A stretch of 14,541 nucleotides of DNA from Clostridiales bacterium (GTDB lineage: Bacteria; Bacillota; Clostridia; Oscillospirales; Oscillospiraceae), in contig JAAYFX010000131.1 of NCBI GenBank assembly GCA_012728025.1, positions 1-14,541 of the forward strand. The letters are read 5' to 3'. The notes under the pieces were generated by a model. That model was not told where the DNA came from. It was given only the letters and a program-made list of their open reading frames with translations, and ran no database searches. Both the position numbers and the translations under genes were made by a program. Position 1 is the stretch's first letter. The number at the start of each line of letters is the position of its first letter. Shown here in pieces: positions 6,478 through 14,380 of the stretch.

Positions 6478-6740
6478 ATGCAGCAGGGAGATGTACTGAC
6501 AGTTTTTAAAGAAGAATCTGGCTGATACTAAAGCTGGCCGCACCCCTGCTTATTGTCAGCATATCAATAGGGCTTCTTGTTGCAGTTTTTCAAGCGGCAA
6601 CCCAGATAAACGAGCAAACCCTTACCTTTGTCCCTAAAATAATCGCCATAGCCTTTATCCTTATCATATTGGGCTCATGGATGCTGACAAATATGTCAGA
6701 GTTTTTCAATTCGGTTATTAACCTTATGGCAAGTTTATAG
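6478..6740 (+). pseudogene. fliQ: Flagellar export gate protein FliQ, frame broken near the N-terminus
   Basis: FliQ is a two-helix membrane subunit of the export gate. ATG 6478 has AGGAG at 6465-6469, eight bases upstream, and reads MQQGDVLTVFKEESG before TGA at 6523-6525. The rest of the family sequence continues in another frame from about 6513: IWLILKLAAPLLIVSISIGL, then FQAATQINEQTLTFVPKI, ending ASL at TAG 6738-6740. No ATG, GTG or TTG opens that frame before the conserved body, and TAA at 6507-6509 closes it upstream. Joining the two pieces needs one extra base. Restoring one base between 6511 and 6516, for example making an Ala codon GCA, would give 87 residues, matching the usual length of about 89 and placing the conserved proline at residue 23 as in B. 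subtilis FliQ. Either a sequencing error, a real inactivating deletion, or, less likely, recoding. Confidence 0.9.
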
Positions 6741-6742
6741 CT

Positions 6743-7516
6743 ATGACTCTTAGTCTGAATATAGATTCCATAAACCTTTTTGCCCTTATTTTTTGCCGTG
6801 TCGGAGGTATGATTTTTTTCAATCCCCTCCTTGGCAGAAAAAACATCCCCGCACAGTTTCGTGTGGCCTTAGTTTTGGGCATAAGCATTATAATAGCACC
6901 GACCATTGCCCTTGGGACAATTGAGGGGCTTTCCGGTTTTTCTTTGTTTCTTGCCATGGTGAAGGAGCTTTTTATAGGCTTTTGCATTGGTATGCTTTTT
7001 CAGCTTTATTACTACATGATTTTTGTTGCTGGAGACATTATTGACACGGGCTTCGGCCTGTCTATGGCAAAAGTTTTTGACCCTGCAACAAATATTCAAG
7101 TTTCCATGTCAGGCAATATATTCCAGCTTATTTTTGTAATGTATTTCTTTGTTACAGACTGTCATCTGATATTTATAAGGCTTATTGTTTCCACCTTTGA
7201 CCTTGTAGGTCTTGGGGCGTTTAGCTTGGGTGCTGACATAGGCAGTTTCTTGATGACACAGTTTGTCTATTCCTTTGGCCTGATAATGCACCTTGCGGTA
7301 CCCTTTATGGCCTCATCCTTCATCCTTGAGATTTCCATGGGTGTGTTAATGAAGCTTATTCCGCAAATAAACGTTTTTTCAATCCATTTCCAGTTCAAGA
7401 TAATACTTGGGCTATCTCTTCTCTTTCTTTTTGCAGCCCCTGTGACGAACTATATGCAAAAATATCTAAATGAGCTTTTTGTAAATATGCAGGGCTTCAT
7501 AAGGCTAATCGCCTAG
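6743..7516 (+). CDS. fliR: Flagellar export gate protein FliR
   Basis: FliR is a multi-pass membrane subunit of the type III export gate, joining the FliP/FliQ assembly. The 257-residue product is strongly hydrophobic with about six membrane segments. It shows family features: the N-terminal ALIFCRVGGMIFFNPLLGRK followed by NIPAQFRVALVLG, the central VKELFIGFCIGMLFQ, GDIIDTGFGLSMAKVFDP, and the C-terminal LEISMGVLMKLIPQINVFSI. The length is near the usual 255-260. The ATG lies two bases after the fliQ stop and there is no clear ribosome binding site of its own, so it probably relies on ribosomes finishing fliQ. That makes the fliQ frame break relevant to FliR expression, because ribosomes stopping at 6525 would not reach the fliR start. 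Confidence 0.95.
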   Translation: MTLSLNIDSINLFALIFCRVGGMIFFNPLLGRKNIPAQFRVALVLGISIIIAPTIALGTIEGLSGFSLFLAMVKELFIGFCIGMLFQLYYYMIFVAGDIIDTGFGLSMAKVFDPATNIQVSMSGNIFQLIFVMYFFVTDCHLIFIRLIVSTFDLVGLGAFSLGADIGSFLMTQFVYSFGLIMHLAVPFMASSFILEISMGVLMKLIPQINVFSIHFQFKIILGLSLLFLFAAPVTNYMQKYLNELFVNMQGFIRLIA

Positions 7517-7546
7517 AACTTAGGTGTCGCCGAAAGGGGGGATAGT

Positions 7547-8620
7547 ATGTCCGGCGAAAAAACTGAAAAGGCTACGCCAAAACGAAAACAAGACGAACGA
7601 AAAAAAGGTAATGTTTTTCTCAGTCGGGAAATTGTAACAATCTCTACCCTTATGATTGTGTTCTATGTTATGAAATCCATGATGCCAAGCATTATCTCCA
7701 CAATTGGGGGAAGTGTTACCCACTACATTGACCTTGCCGGAGAGACAGAGGTAATAAGCTATGATGGGCTTAGGTCTTATTTCATAGACCTTATTATAAC
7801 CTTCATAAAAACGGCACTTATACCCCTTTTGGTCTGTTGCCTTACCGCTGTCATTGTAACCATGCTTCAGACAAGGATGCTATTTTCTGCAAAAGCTTTT
7901 CAGTTTAAAGGGGAAAGAATAAACCCCTTATCCGGATTTAAAAAAATGTTCTCCATGCGAAGCATCGTGGAGCTTCTAAAATCAATTTTAAAAATCGGGA
8001 TTTTGATTTACGTCCTATATTCCATCATAAAAGATGAGATTTTTCTTATGCCACGGATGATGGATATGACCTTTACGGGAGTTTTATCGAAAACCGGCTC
8101 TATAATAATGAATATTATTTCAAAGGCCGGCCTGATATTTATTTTTCTTGGCGCTGCGGATTACTTGTATCAGTGGTGGCAATACGAAAAAAACCTGCGT
8201 ATGAGTAAGCAGGAAATAAAAGATGAATACAAGCAGACAGAAGGTGACCCTCAGGTAAAAGGCCGTATCCGAAGTATGCAGCAGCAGCGGGCAAGACAGC
8301 GCATGATGCAAAGTGTGCCGGAGGCGGATGTGGTCATTCGAAACCCAACGCATTTTGCAGTGGCCATAAAATACGACCAAAGCTCCTCACGAGCCCCTGT
8401 TGTTATTGCCAAGGGAATGGATTCCTTGGCCCTTAAGATTATTGAAGTTGCGGAAGAAAACAATGTTTACGTAACTGAAAACAAGCCCCTAGCTCGTGCC
8501 CTCTACGATGCAGTTGAGCTGGGCGGTGAAATACCGGAACGTTTTTACAGGCCAATAGCTGAAGTTCTGGCCTTTGTATACAACCTCAGGAAAAAGGATA
8601 TGAGCAAGCATGAATCTTAA
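7547..8620 (+). CDS. flhB: Flagellar export apparatus protein FlhB
   Basis: FlhB controls the switch in export specificity from hook to filament substrates. The N-terminus (GEKTEKATPKRKQDERKKGN) is the conserved start of the family. Four membrane helices lie at about 33-53, 85-107, 143-161 and 188-208. The cytoplasmic domain contains the autocleavage motif Asn266-Pro-Thr-His269 (VVIRNPTHFAVAIKY), intact, so self-cleavage between Asn and Pro is expected. GEIPERFYRPIAEVLAFVYN closes the protein. At 357 residues it is of normal length. A GAAAGGGGGG tract about six bases upstream serves the ATG. The 3' end overlaps flhA by 11 bases. Confidence 0.96.
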   Translation: MSGEKTEKATPKRKQDERKKGNVFLSREIVTISTLMIVFYVMKSMMPSIISTIGGSVTHYIDLAGETEVISYDGLRSYFIDLIITFIKTALIPLLVCCLTAVIVTMLQTRMLFSAKAFQFKGERINPLSGFKKMFSMRSIVELLKSILKIGILIYVLYSIIKDEIFLMPRMMDMTFTGVLSKTGSIIMNIISKAGLIFIFLGAADYLYQWWQYEKNLRMSKQEIKDEYKQTEGDPQVKGRIRSMQQQRARQRMMQSVPEADVVIRNPTHFAVAIKYDQSSSRAPVVIAKGMDSLALKIIEVAEENNVYVTENKPLARALYDAVELGGEIPERFYRPIAEVLAFVYNLRKKDMSKHES

Positions 8621-10664
8621 ATTTTTGAATAACAGTGTTTCGCTGTTTGTCATAGTTATAGTATCACTGCTCATAGTTCCTTTACCAACTCCAATTCTGG
8701 ACTTCATGTTCATCCTGAACCTTGCCCTTTCTCTTATCATACTTCTTATCACAATGTACATAAGCGAGCCTTTGGAGTTTTCCATTTACCCCTCGCTGCT
8801 TTTGCTTACAACCCTGCTTCGTCTAGGACTTAGCGTTTCTTCCACCCGCTCTATTCTTACAAACAGCGGATATGCGGGGGAAGTAATAAAAACCTTTGGA
8901 GATTTTGTCATCCGAGGCAATGTTGTCGTTGGACTTGTAATCTTCTTCATCATTGTTCTGGTTCAGTTTCTCGTCATTACAAAGGGTGCCGAGCGAGTGG
9001 CCGAGGTTTCGGCAAGATTTACTCTGGATGCCATGCCGGGAAAACAGATGGCGATTGACGCAGACTTAAGCTCGGGCCTTATTGATGAGCAAGAATCAAG
9101 GATAAGGCGTGAAAAAATCCAGCGGGAGGCTGACTTTTTCGGTTCTATGGACGGTGCCTCAAAGTTTGTTAAAGGCGACGCAATAATGTCCATTATAATA
9201 ACCCTCATAACCTTCATAGGCGGCATAGCCGTTGGCTTTATAGAGGGCGGAGATTTTAGCAGCATTATGAGCAAGTATTCCTCCGCCACCGTTGGTGACG
9301 GGCTTATGAGCCAAATTCCGGCGCTGCTTATCTCTATTGCAACCGGTATGGTTGTTACAAGAACAGCTTCGAAGGCAAACCTTAACACAGAGGTTATAAA
9401 ACAGTTTACCTCTCAGCCGAGGGTACTTTTGATTGCGGCTATTACACTGCCCTTTCTTATTTTTATAGGCTTTCCCCCTTTGCAGGTTCTCATTTTATCC
9501 GGACTTTTACTCACTCTGGGGTTGACCCTTAGCAGAAAGGGGCGACTGGCTCTTGCCGAGGCCGAGGAGCCGCCACCGGTGGTGGAGGAGATTACCAGCG
9601 AAGTCAGCTTTTACAGGGATATGGAAAACGTCTACGGCCTTTTAAGCGTAGATGCTATTGGCATAGAAGTTGGATACAGCCTGCTCCCCTTGGTTGATGA
9701 AAAAAGCGGAGGAAACTTCCTTGACCGTGTGGTTATGCTGCGCAAACAGTTTGCCGACGATATGGGCATGGTCATACCTTCCATACGCCTTAAAGATAGC
9801 AGCAGCCTTAACCCCAACCAATACGAAATTCTCCTTCGTGGAGAATCTATTGCCGTGGGAGAGGTGCTTGTTGACCATTACCTTGCCCTTGCTCCAGAGG
9901 AAATCGCCCCTGAAAATGCTGTGGATGGTATTGAAACTATCGAGCCTGCTTTCGGTATGCCTGCAATCTGGATAAGCGATGATAAAAAGCTTAGGGCTGA
10001 AATGGCGGGCTATACACTTATTGACCCCACCTCGGTGATAATTACACATCTTTCCGAGCTTATCGGCCGCCACGCCCACGAGCTTCTAAGCCGTGGAGAG
10101 GTTAAGAACATCGTTGAAAACCTCAAGCGCTTTAACCCCGGCATCGTTGAGGATACCATACCTGCCATTGTGTCTTACAGTGAGCTTCAAAGGGTTCTTA
10201 AAAACCTTCTTAAAGAGGGAGTTCCCATTATCGACATGGAAACCATACTCGAAACCCTTTCCGACTATGCTCCAACAGTTAAAGACAGCGATATGCTGAC
10301 AGAGTATGTGCGTCAGGCTTTGCGGCGCACCATAACCCGTAAATTCTCCTCTGGCGGTCAGATAAAGGTTATTACCTTGGATAATGCCATTGAGGACTCG
10401 ATTATAAGGAGCATAAAAAGAACTGAGGGCGGCGCTTACCTAACTCTTGAACCGGATATTATTCAAAAAATTGTAGCCGCTACTAAGGAACAAACTGATA
10501 AAATGCGCAAGCTTGTTTCCGACCCTATTATTCTCACCTCACCTGTGGTTCGCATTTATTATAAAAAGCTTATTGACCAATTTTATCCGAACATAGCGGT
10601 CTTATCCTTTAACGATTTGGACCCAGCGGTTCAAATACAGTCCCTTGGGGTGATAAAAATCTAG
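8610..10664 (+). CDS. flhA: Flagellar export gate protein FlhA
   Basis: FlhA is the large export-gate subunit that docks chaperone-substrate complexes and takes part in proton-driven export. Residues 1-310 hold about eight membrane helices. The loop between them has the FHIPEP-family signature RFTLDAMPGKQMAIDADL at 136-153, followed by READFFGSMDGASKFVKGDA. The cytoplasmic part (about 340-684) includes GYTLIDPTSVIITHLSELI, RHAHELLSRGEVKNIVENL and the usual LGVIKI-type C-terminal end. At 684 residues it is full length. The ATG at 8610 lies inside the end of flhB (11-base overlap). In many Bacillota flhA is followed by flhF and flhG, but here the sigma factor gene comes next after only 67 bases. 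No frame disruption is seen. Confidence 0.97.
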   Translation: MNLKFLNNSVSLFVIVIVSLLIVPLPTPILDFMFILNLALSLIILLITMYISEPLEFSIYPSLLLLTTLLRLGLSVSSTRSILTNSGYAGEVIKTFGDFVIRGNVVVGLVIFFIIVLVQFLVITKGAERVAEVSARFTLDAMPGKQMAIDADLSSGLIDEQESRIRREKIQREADFFGSMDGASKFVKGDAIMSIIITLITFIGGIAVGFIEGGDFSSIMSKYSSATVGDGLMSQIPALLISIATGMVVTRTASKANLNTEVIKQFTSQPRVLLIAAITLPFLIFIGFPPLQVLILSGLLLTLGLTLSRKGRLALAEAEEPPPVVEEITSEVSFYRDMENVYGLLSVDAIGIEVGYSLLPLVDEKSGGNFLDRVVMLRKQFADDMGMVIPSIRLKDSSSLNPNQYEILLRGESIAVGEVLVDHYLALAPEEIAPENAVDGIETIEPAFGMPAIWISDDKKLRAEMAGYTLIDPTSVIITHLSELIGRHAHELLSRGEVKNIVENLKRFNPGIVEDTIPAIVSYSELQRVLKNLLKEGVPIIDMETILETLSDYAPTVKDSDMLTEYVRQALRRTITRKFSSGGQIKVITLDNAIEDSIIRSIKRTEGGAYLTLEPDIIQKIVAATKEQTDKMRKLVSDPIILTSPVVRIYYKKLIDQFYPNIAVLSFNDLDPAVQIQSLGVIKI

Positions 10665-10705
10665 CCGGCCTGCCGTTTCTAAGAAATAGCGGCCTATGGC
10701 GGCTA
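10662..10705 (+). other. Structured imperfect palindrome between flhA and the sigma factor gene
   Basis: TAGCCG 10662-10667 can pair with CGGCTA 10700-10705, CC 10669-10670 with GG 10698-10699, GCCG 10672-10675 with CGGC 10690-10693, and TTTC 10676-10679 with GAAA 10683-10686. That gives about 16 base pairs with small bulges, and includes the flhA stop codon. No T-run follows, so an intrinsic terminator is unlikely. It could be an mRNA processing or stability element between the export-gate and sigma factor parts of the transcript. Confidence 0.45.
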
Positions 10706-10731
10706 ACTTATCCCGCTGACAGGAGGGAAAA

Positions 10732-11526
10732 ATGGCGGCATACGGCAGAAATAAGATAAAAGAAATAAGGCTTGAAAATCCGGAGGGTCTTATGCTTAAG
10801 TATAAGGAAACCGGAGATGTAGAGCTTCGCAACCAGCTTGTTATGCACTATCTGCAATATGTAAATGTTGCAATATACAGTATGCGCTCAGTGCTTTTAT
10901 CAAACATACCCTTTGAAGATTTTTTCAATCAGGGCATTATCGCTCTAATCGAGAGCATTGAACGGTATGACCCTGAAAGGGGCGCAAGCTTTGATACATA
11001 CAGTTATCTTGGTATAAGAGGGGCCATCCTAAAATATGCCCGCAAGCAAAACTGGCTGCCAAACAGGGTTTGGGATGCCCGCAGGCGCATAGTACAGGGT
11101 AGGGCAGAGCTGGAGCAGCAGCTTTTTAGAGAGCCAACAGAAAAAGAGCTTGCCGCTCACCTTGAAATGAGCGAGGAGCAACTTGGAAGTCTGGCAGGTG
11201 AAATTTCCGCTATCGATACGGTTTCCTTTGAGGAGCTTTTAGAAAACACATATAATAACTTTTTGGAAAACTCCGGCCTTGTCCACGATGCTGATGTATC
11301 AGAAGGGCTTTTGCGAGAAGAATTAACCAAGGCTTTGGGTGAGGCCATTGACAGGCTTGCCCCTAGGCAAAAGCAGGTTATTTCCCTTTACTATTACGAA
11401 AACCTTAACCTTCGAGAAATTGGAGAGGTGCTGGGGGTTTCCCAGCAGAGGGTATCACAGATACGGTCGAAAGCCCTTAAAGATTTATCGGAGGCTATGG
11501 AGCAATTTAGATATAAAGATGGCTGA
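10732..11526 (+). CDS. sigD: Flagellar sigma factor, SigD/FliA (sigma-28) family
   Basis: This is an RNA polymerase sigma factor expected to direct late flagellar and chemotaxis genes. Of 264 residues, region 2 (about 36-110) includes FEDFFNQGIIALIESIERYD, RGASFDTYSYLGIRGAILKY and the -10 recognition segment ARKQNWLPNRV. Region 3 (about 118-160) contains REPTEKELAAHLEMSEEQL. Region 4 (about 205-254) has LAPRQKQVISLYYYENLNL and the helix-turn-helix LREIGEVLGVSQQRVSQIRS. The three-region layout without region 1.1, and the position after flhA, identify it as the flagellar sigma factor rather than a sporulation or ECF type. AGGAGG at 10721-10726 precedes the ATG by five bases. An anti-sigma factor FlgM would be expected elsewhere; none is in this window. 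Confidence 0.94.
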   Translation: MAAYGRNKIKEIRLENPEGLMLKYKETGDVELRNQLVMHYLQYVNVAIYSMRSVLLSNIPFEDFFNQGIIALIESIERYDPERGASFDTYSYLGIRGAILKYARKQNWLPNRVWDARRRIVQGRAELEQQLFREPTEKELAAHLEMSEEQLGSLAGEISAIDTVSFEELLENTYNNFLENSGLVHDADVSEGLLREELTKALGEAIDRLAPRQKQVISLYYYENLNLREIGEVLGVSQQRVSQIRSKALKDLSEAMEQFRYKDG

Positions 11527-11552
11527 ACTTGTGAAACAGGGAGGGTAAAGAA

Positions 11553-12305
11553 ATGCTATCCGGTTTTTATACTATCGCCTCGGGTATGCTTACAAATCAG
11601 AGAAATATAGATACAATTGGAAACAATCTGGTGAATTTGCAAACTCCGGGATACCGCACAGAAAGACTTATAGGCACCTCCTTTGAAATGGAACTTATGA
11701 TAAGGCGGGAGCAGCAGGGCATAGAGGTTCTGGGCGATGGCATAGGTGCTTCTGCCGCTGTTGTTGGTGATGTGGTAACGATTTTTGATGGCGGAACCTT
11801 AAGCCCAACAGACAGGCCATTGGATGTGGCCATAAACGGTGAGGGCTTTTTTAACATAGCCGGTGCCGGCGGGATAAACTACTTAACACGCAACGGCGGC
11901 TTTGATATTGACGAGGAGGGCTACCTCATCCTATCGGGGCTTGGCCGTGTTCTCGGAGAAAACGGTGAAATTCATGTCGAAACTTCGGATATTTCCATTC
12001 GTGGCGACGGCAGCATAGAAAACAGCCAAGGGGAAGTTATAGCAAGGCTTCTTGTAAGCGCCCCAGAGGAGAACACTATTTTGGAAAGGCAGACAAACGG
12101 AATGTTCACCTCAAACACACCCCTTGCCGCCGCTGAAAATTATGAGATAATCCAAAACTATCTTGAGCTTTCAAACAGCGACATGAACAGAGAAATGACA
12201 AATCTTTTAGCTGCCCAGCGGGCTTTCCAAAGCTGCAGCTCGGCTCTTCAAATAATTGACGGACTTGACCGAAAGGCTGCCACACAGATAGCTTCTATAT
12301 CTTAA
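11553..12305 (+). CDS. flgF: Flagellar rod/hook-family protein, FlgF/FlgG (FlhO-like)
   Basis: This is an axial protein exported through the flagellar gate to build the rod outside the membrane. Of 250 residues, the N-terminal helix contains the family ASGM motif at 9-12 and IDTIGNNLVNLQTPGYRTER at 19-38. The middle has the FlgE/F/G domain pattern GGTLSPTDRPLDVAINGEGF and YLTRNGGFDIDEEGYL. The C-terminal helix begins LELSNSDMNREMTNLLAAQR. It is followed by a second paralogue, flgG, as in many Clostridia; B. subtilis has the comparable pair flhO-flhP. I assign FlgF by order only, because FlgF and FlgG are hard to separate by eye. GGGAGGG at 11539-11545 lies seven bases before the ATG. The gap after the sigma factor is 26 bases, so the two are likely cotranscribed. 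Confidence 0.85.
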   Translation: MLSGFYTIASGMLTNQRNIDTIGNNLVNLQTPGYRTERLIGTSFEMELMIRREQQGIEVLGDGIGASAAVVGDVVTIFDGGTLSPTDRPLDVAINGEGFFNIAGAGGINYLTRNGGFDIDEEGYLILSGLGRVLGENGEIHVETSDISIRGDGSIENSQGEVIARLLVSAPEENTILERQTNGMFTSNTPLAAAENYEIIQNYLELSNSDMNREMTNLLAAQRAFQSCSSALQIIDGLDRKAATQIASIS

Positions 12306-12343
12306 TAAGATTAAAAGCTAACAAGAACTATCTTTATTAGATA
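12299..12343 (+). other. AT-rich inverted repeats between flgF and flgG
   Basis: ATCTTA 12299-12304 and TAAGAT 12306-12311 form a near-perfect palindrome over the flgF stop codon. TATCT 12329-12333 and AGATA 12339-12343 form a second small inverted repeat around TTATT. The stems are too short and too AT-rich for a terminator. They could be operator-like sites or chance in AT-rich DNA. I see no convincing promoter in the gap. Confidence 0.3.
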
Positions 12344-12397
12344 AGTCAAGCGTCTCTTTAAGATATAGACAGATATGAAAAGGAGAGAGAAAGAAAC

Positions 12398-13129
12398 ATG
12401 AAACCTTCCTTTTATTCAGGGGCCTCCGGCCTTATAGCCTATCAAAATGATATGAACAACATTGGAAACAATATAGCCAACAGCAACACTGTCGGATACA
12501 AGCCCACGACGGTTTCCTTTGGTGACCTTCTTTATACTGAGATGTATGTAAACACGCCGGAAGACCCCTTGACGGGCCATGGAGTGCGCACCCTTTATAC
12601 AGGTGTTGACACAAGGCAGGGCAACCTTGTTTCCGGAGAAAGCAACTTAGACCTCGCAATTATCGGAAAAGGATGGTTTTCTGTTGAAAAAGATGGAGAA
12701 AGGCTGTATACTAGGGACGGAAGCTTTTCCATAAGTCTCCAAGGGGACATGGCCTATCTTGTCAGCAACAGTGGTGCCTATGTTTTGGACTCTGAGGGTC
12801 AGCGTATAGCAGAGCAAATAAATGCTGATACCACCGAGCTTGACTATAACGCAATGACAGATAAGGTCGGTGTTTTTTCCTTCCTATATCCAGAGGCGCT
12901 TACACCTATTTCTTCAAACAGCTATATGCAAAACGAATTTACAGGCGAGGCCGCAGCCTTGACAGAGGGGCAGTTTCAACTTAAAAAGGGTTATCTTGAG
13001 CAGTCCGGAATTTCTCTTGCAGACGAAATGACAAACCTTATCAAGGCCCAGCGTTCATATCAACTCAGTGCCCGTGTTGTCCAAACCTCAGATGAGATTG
13101 AGCAGACGGTAAACTCACTTAGAAAATAA
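12398..13129 (+). CDS. flgG: Flagellar basal-body rod protein FlgG (FlhP-like)
   Basis: This is the second rod-family protein, 243 residues, and probably forms the distal rod. The N-terminal helix has ASGL at 9-12 and NIGNNIANSNTVGYKPTTVS at 21-40. The central domain has QGNLVSGESNLDLAIIGKGW and LYTRDGSFSI. The C-terminal helix is LEQSGISLADEMTNLIKAQR followed by SYQLSARVVQTSDEIEQTVN, very typical of FlgG. It differs clearly from its upstream neighbour, so this is an old duplication rather than a recent one. The start has AGGAGA at 12381-12386, 11 bases before the ATG. The 92-base gap before it is AT-rich and contains short inverted repeats, the largest gap in this part of the cluster apart from motA-motB. 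Confidence 0.88.
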   Translation: MKPSFYSGASGLIAYQNDMNNIGNNIANSNTVGYKPTTVSFGDLLYTEMYVNTPEDPLTGHGVRTLYTGVDTRQGNLVSGESNLDLAIIGKGWFSVEKDGERLYTRDGSFSISLQGDMAYLVSNSGAYVLDSEGQRIAEQINADTTELDYNAMTDKVGVFSFLYPEALTPISSNSYMQNEFTGEAAALTEGQFQLKKGYLEQSGISLADEMTNLIKAQRSYQLSARVVQTSDEIEQTVNSLRK

Positions 13130-13150
13130 TTAACACAAAGAACAAATTTT

Positions 13151-13170
13151 TGCCGTGCCAGAACACGGCA
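13151..13170 (+). other. 7-bp inverted repeat upstream of cheC
   Basis: TGCCGTG 13151-13157 and CACGGCA 13164-13170 are exact reverse complements around CCAGAA. Four bases later comes the GGGGG ribosome binding site of cheC. No T-run follows, so it is not a terminator; it may shape translation of cheC or protect the 5' end of a processed message. Confidence 0.45.
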
Positions 13171-13183
13171 GTTGGGGGTAAGC

Positions 13184-13807
13184 ATGGCATTAAAGGATTA
13201 TGGCGATTTAAACGAGATGCAGCTTGATGCCTTAAGGGAGATTGGAAACATAGGCTCAGGAAATGCGGCTACGGCTCTTTCCTCCATGCTTGAACGCTCC
13301 GTGCAAATTGCTGTTCCAAAAATAAGAGTTTTGGACTACAATGACGTAGTGCAGGCTCTCGGCGGGCCTGAAAAGCTTTTGGTTGGGCTTCTTTTCAGTC
13401 TCAGCGGCGATATAACAGGCATGATAATGTTCCTACTTCATAAGGAATTTGCCCATATGGTGCTAAGCTCCCTTGTTGGCTCGGAATTTGACGGCAGCTC
13501 GGAGCTTGACGATATGGACCAAAGCACCCTGCAAGAGGTTGGAAATATCATGGCAGCATCGTATATAAATGCTATGGCGGCTATGACTGATATGACCATA
13601 GACATTTCTGTTCCAAATATGAGTGTTGATATGGCTGGTGCAATTTTAAGTGTACCTGCAATTTATTACGCTAATATAAGTGACAAGATTATTCTTATAG
13701 AGGACGAATTTGACCACGACAGGGAGGGGGCCACAAGCCATATCCTCCTTATACCTGAGGTCGATGGTCTTTATAAAATTATGGAGAGTTTGGGGCTGGG
13801 TTCATGA
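13184..13807 (+). CDS. cheC: Chemotaxis CheY-P phosphatase CheC
   Basis: CheC removes phosphate from CheY-P and binds CheD, linking CheY-P level to receptor adaptation. The 207-residue product has two Exx-N active-site pairs: Glu19/Asn22 in LREIGNIGSGNAATALSSML, and Glu118/Asn121 in LQEVGNIMAASYINAMAAM. The full-length, two-site layout and lack of a FliN domain distinguish it from FliY and from CheX. The ATG at 13184 is chosen because GGGGG at 13174-13178 lies five bases upstream; a TTG at 13172 would sit on that site. The stop overlaps cheD by four bases (ATGA), so the two are translationally coupled, fitting their physical interaction. Confidence 0.94.
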   Translation: MALKDYGDLNEMQLDALREIGNIGSGNAATALSSMLERSVQIAVPKIRVLDYNDVVQALGGPEKLLVGLLFSLSGDITGMIMFLLHKEFAHMVLSSLVGSEFDGSSELDDMDQSTLQEVGNIMAASYINAMAAMTDMTIDISVPNMSVDMAGAILSVPAIYYANISDKIILIEDEFDHDREGATSHILLIPEVDGLYKIMESLGLGS

Positions 13808-14292
13808 GCAAAACCATCGTCATTGGGATTTCTGACTTGAACATTGCCACAAACGGTGATGTTCTGGTTACATATGCGCTTGGCTCTTGCGTTGGTATTT
13901 GTCTTTACGACCCAGTATCCAAAATCGCAGGGCTTTCACATATAATGCTTCCTACAATTAAGGATTTCAAAGACCCTAATGCGCAGAAAGAAAAATATGC
14001 GGATACTGCGATTGAAATTCTTCTTAATAAAATGCTGGCAGCCGGCGCCTTGCGCATACGGATAAGGGCAAAGATAGCAGGTGGGGCGCAGATGTTTGCC
14101 CCTGTTAACAATACTTCTCTTGCAGGAATAGGAGAGAGGAATATTATTGCTGTTAAAAATGAGCTTGCGAGACTAAAAATACCTATTACGGCTGAGGATA
14201 CGGGTAAGAATTACGGAAGAACGCTTTTTCTTGATTCCAATGATGGAAGCATGAAAATAAAGTCCGTTAACAAGGGTGAATGGGTATACTGA
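13804..14292 (+). CDS. cheD: Chemoreceptor glutamine deamidase CheD
   Basis: CheD deamidates glutamines of chemoreceptors and, in the B. subtilis type system, is held by CheC when CheY-P is high. The 162-residue protein carries the catalytic residues Thr23, Cys29 (TYALGSCVGICLYD) and His46 (GLSHIMLP). Their spacing equals that of the Thermotoga CheD triad as I recall it (Thr21, Cys27, His44). KIAGGAQMFAP at 90-100 and the later DTGKNYGRTLFLDSNDG are also family sequence. All catalytic residues are present, so it should be active. The gene begins within the cheC stop codon (ATGA). Receptors, CheA, CheB and CheR are not in this window. Confidence 0.95.
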   Translation: MSKTIVIGISDLNIATNGDVLVTYALGSCVGICLYDPVSKIAGLSHIMLPTIKDFKDPNAQKEKYADTAIEILLNKMLAAGALRIRIRAKIAGGAQMFAPVNNTSLAGIGERNIIAVKNELARLKIPITAEDTGKNYGRTLFLDSNDGSMKIKSVNKGEWVY

Positions 14293-14380
14293 TAAGGCTT
14301 ATTTCCCATTAGGGATTTTGAGATAAATGATGGCTTTTCAGGTGTATTCTGGGCCACTTTTAAGAAAGGGACGATTGTAT

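Noticed and set aside
6505..6516. Programmed -1 frameshifting as the explanation for split fliQ
   Set aside because: TTTAAAG is present at 6505-6511 but in the wrong frame for a slippery heptamer, and no downstream stimulatory structure is obvious. A missing base explains the data more simply, though recoding is not strictly excluded.
14293..14380. Terminator or promoter between cheD and the cheV-like gene
   Set aside because: TCCC-ATTA-GGGA gives only a four-base stem, and the TTGAGA/TGTATT pair has poor -10 match and spacing. Neither is convincing.
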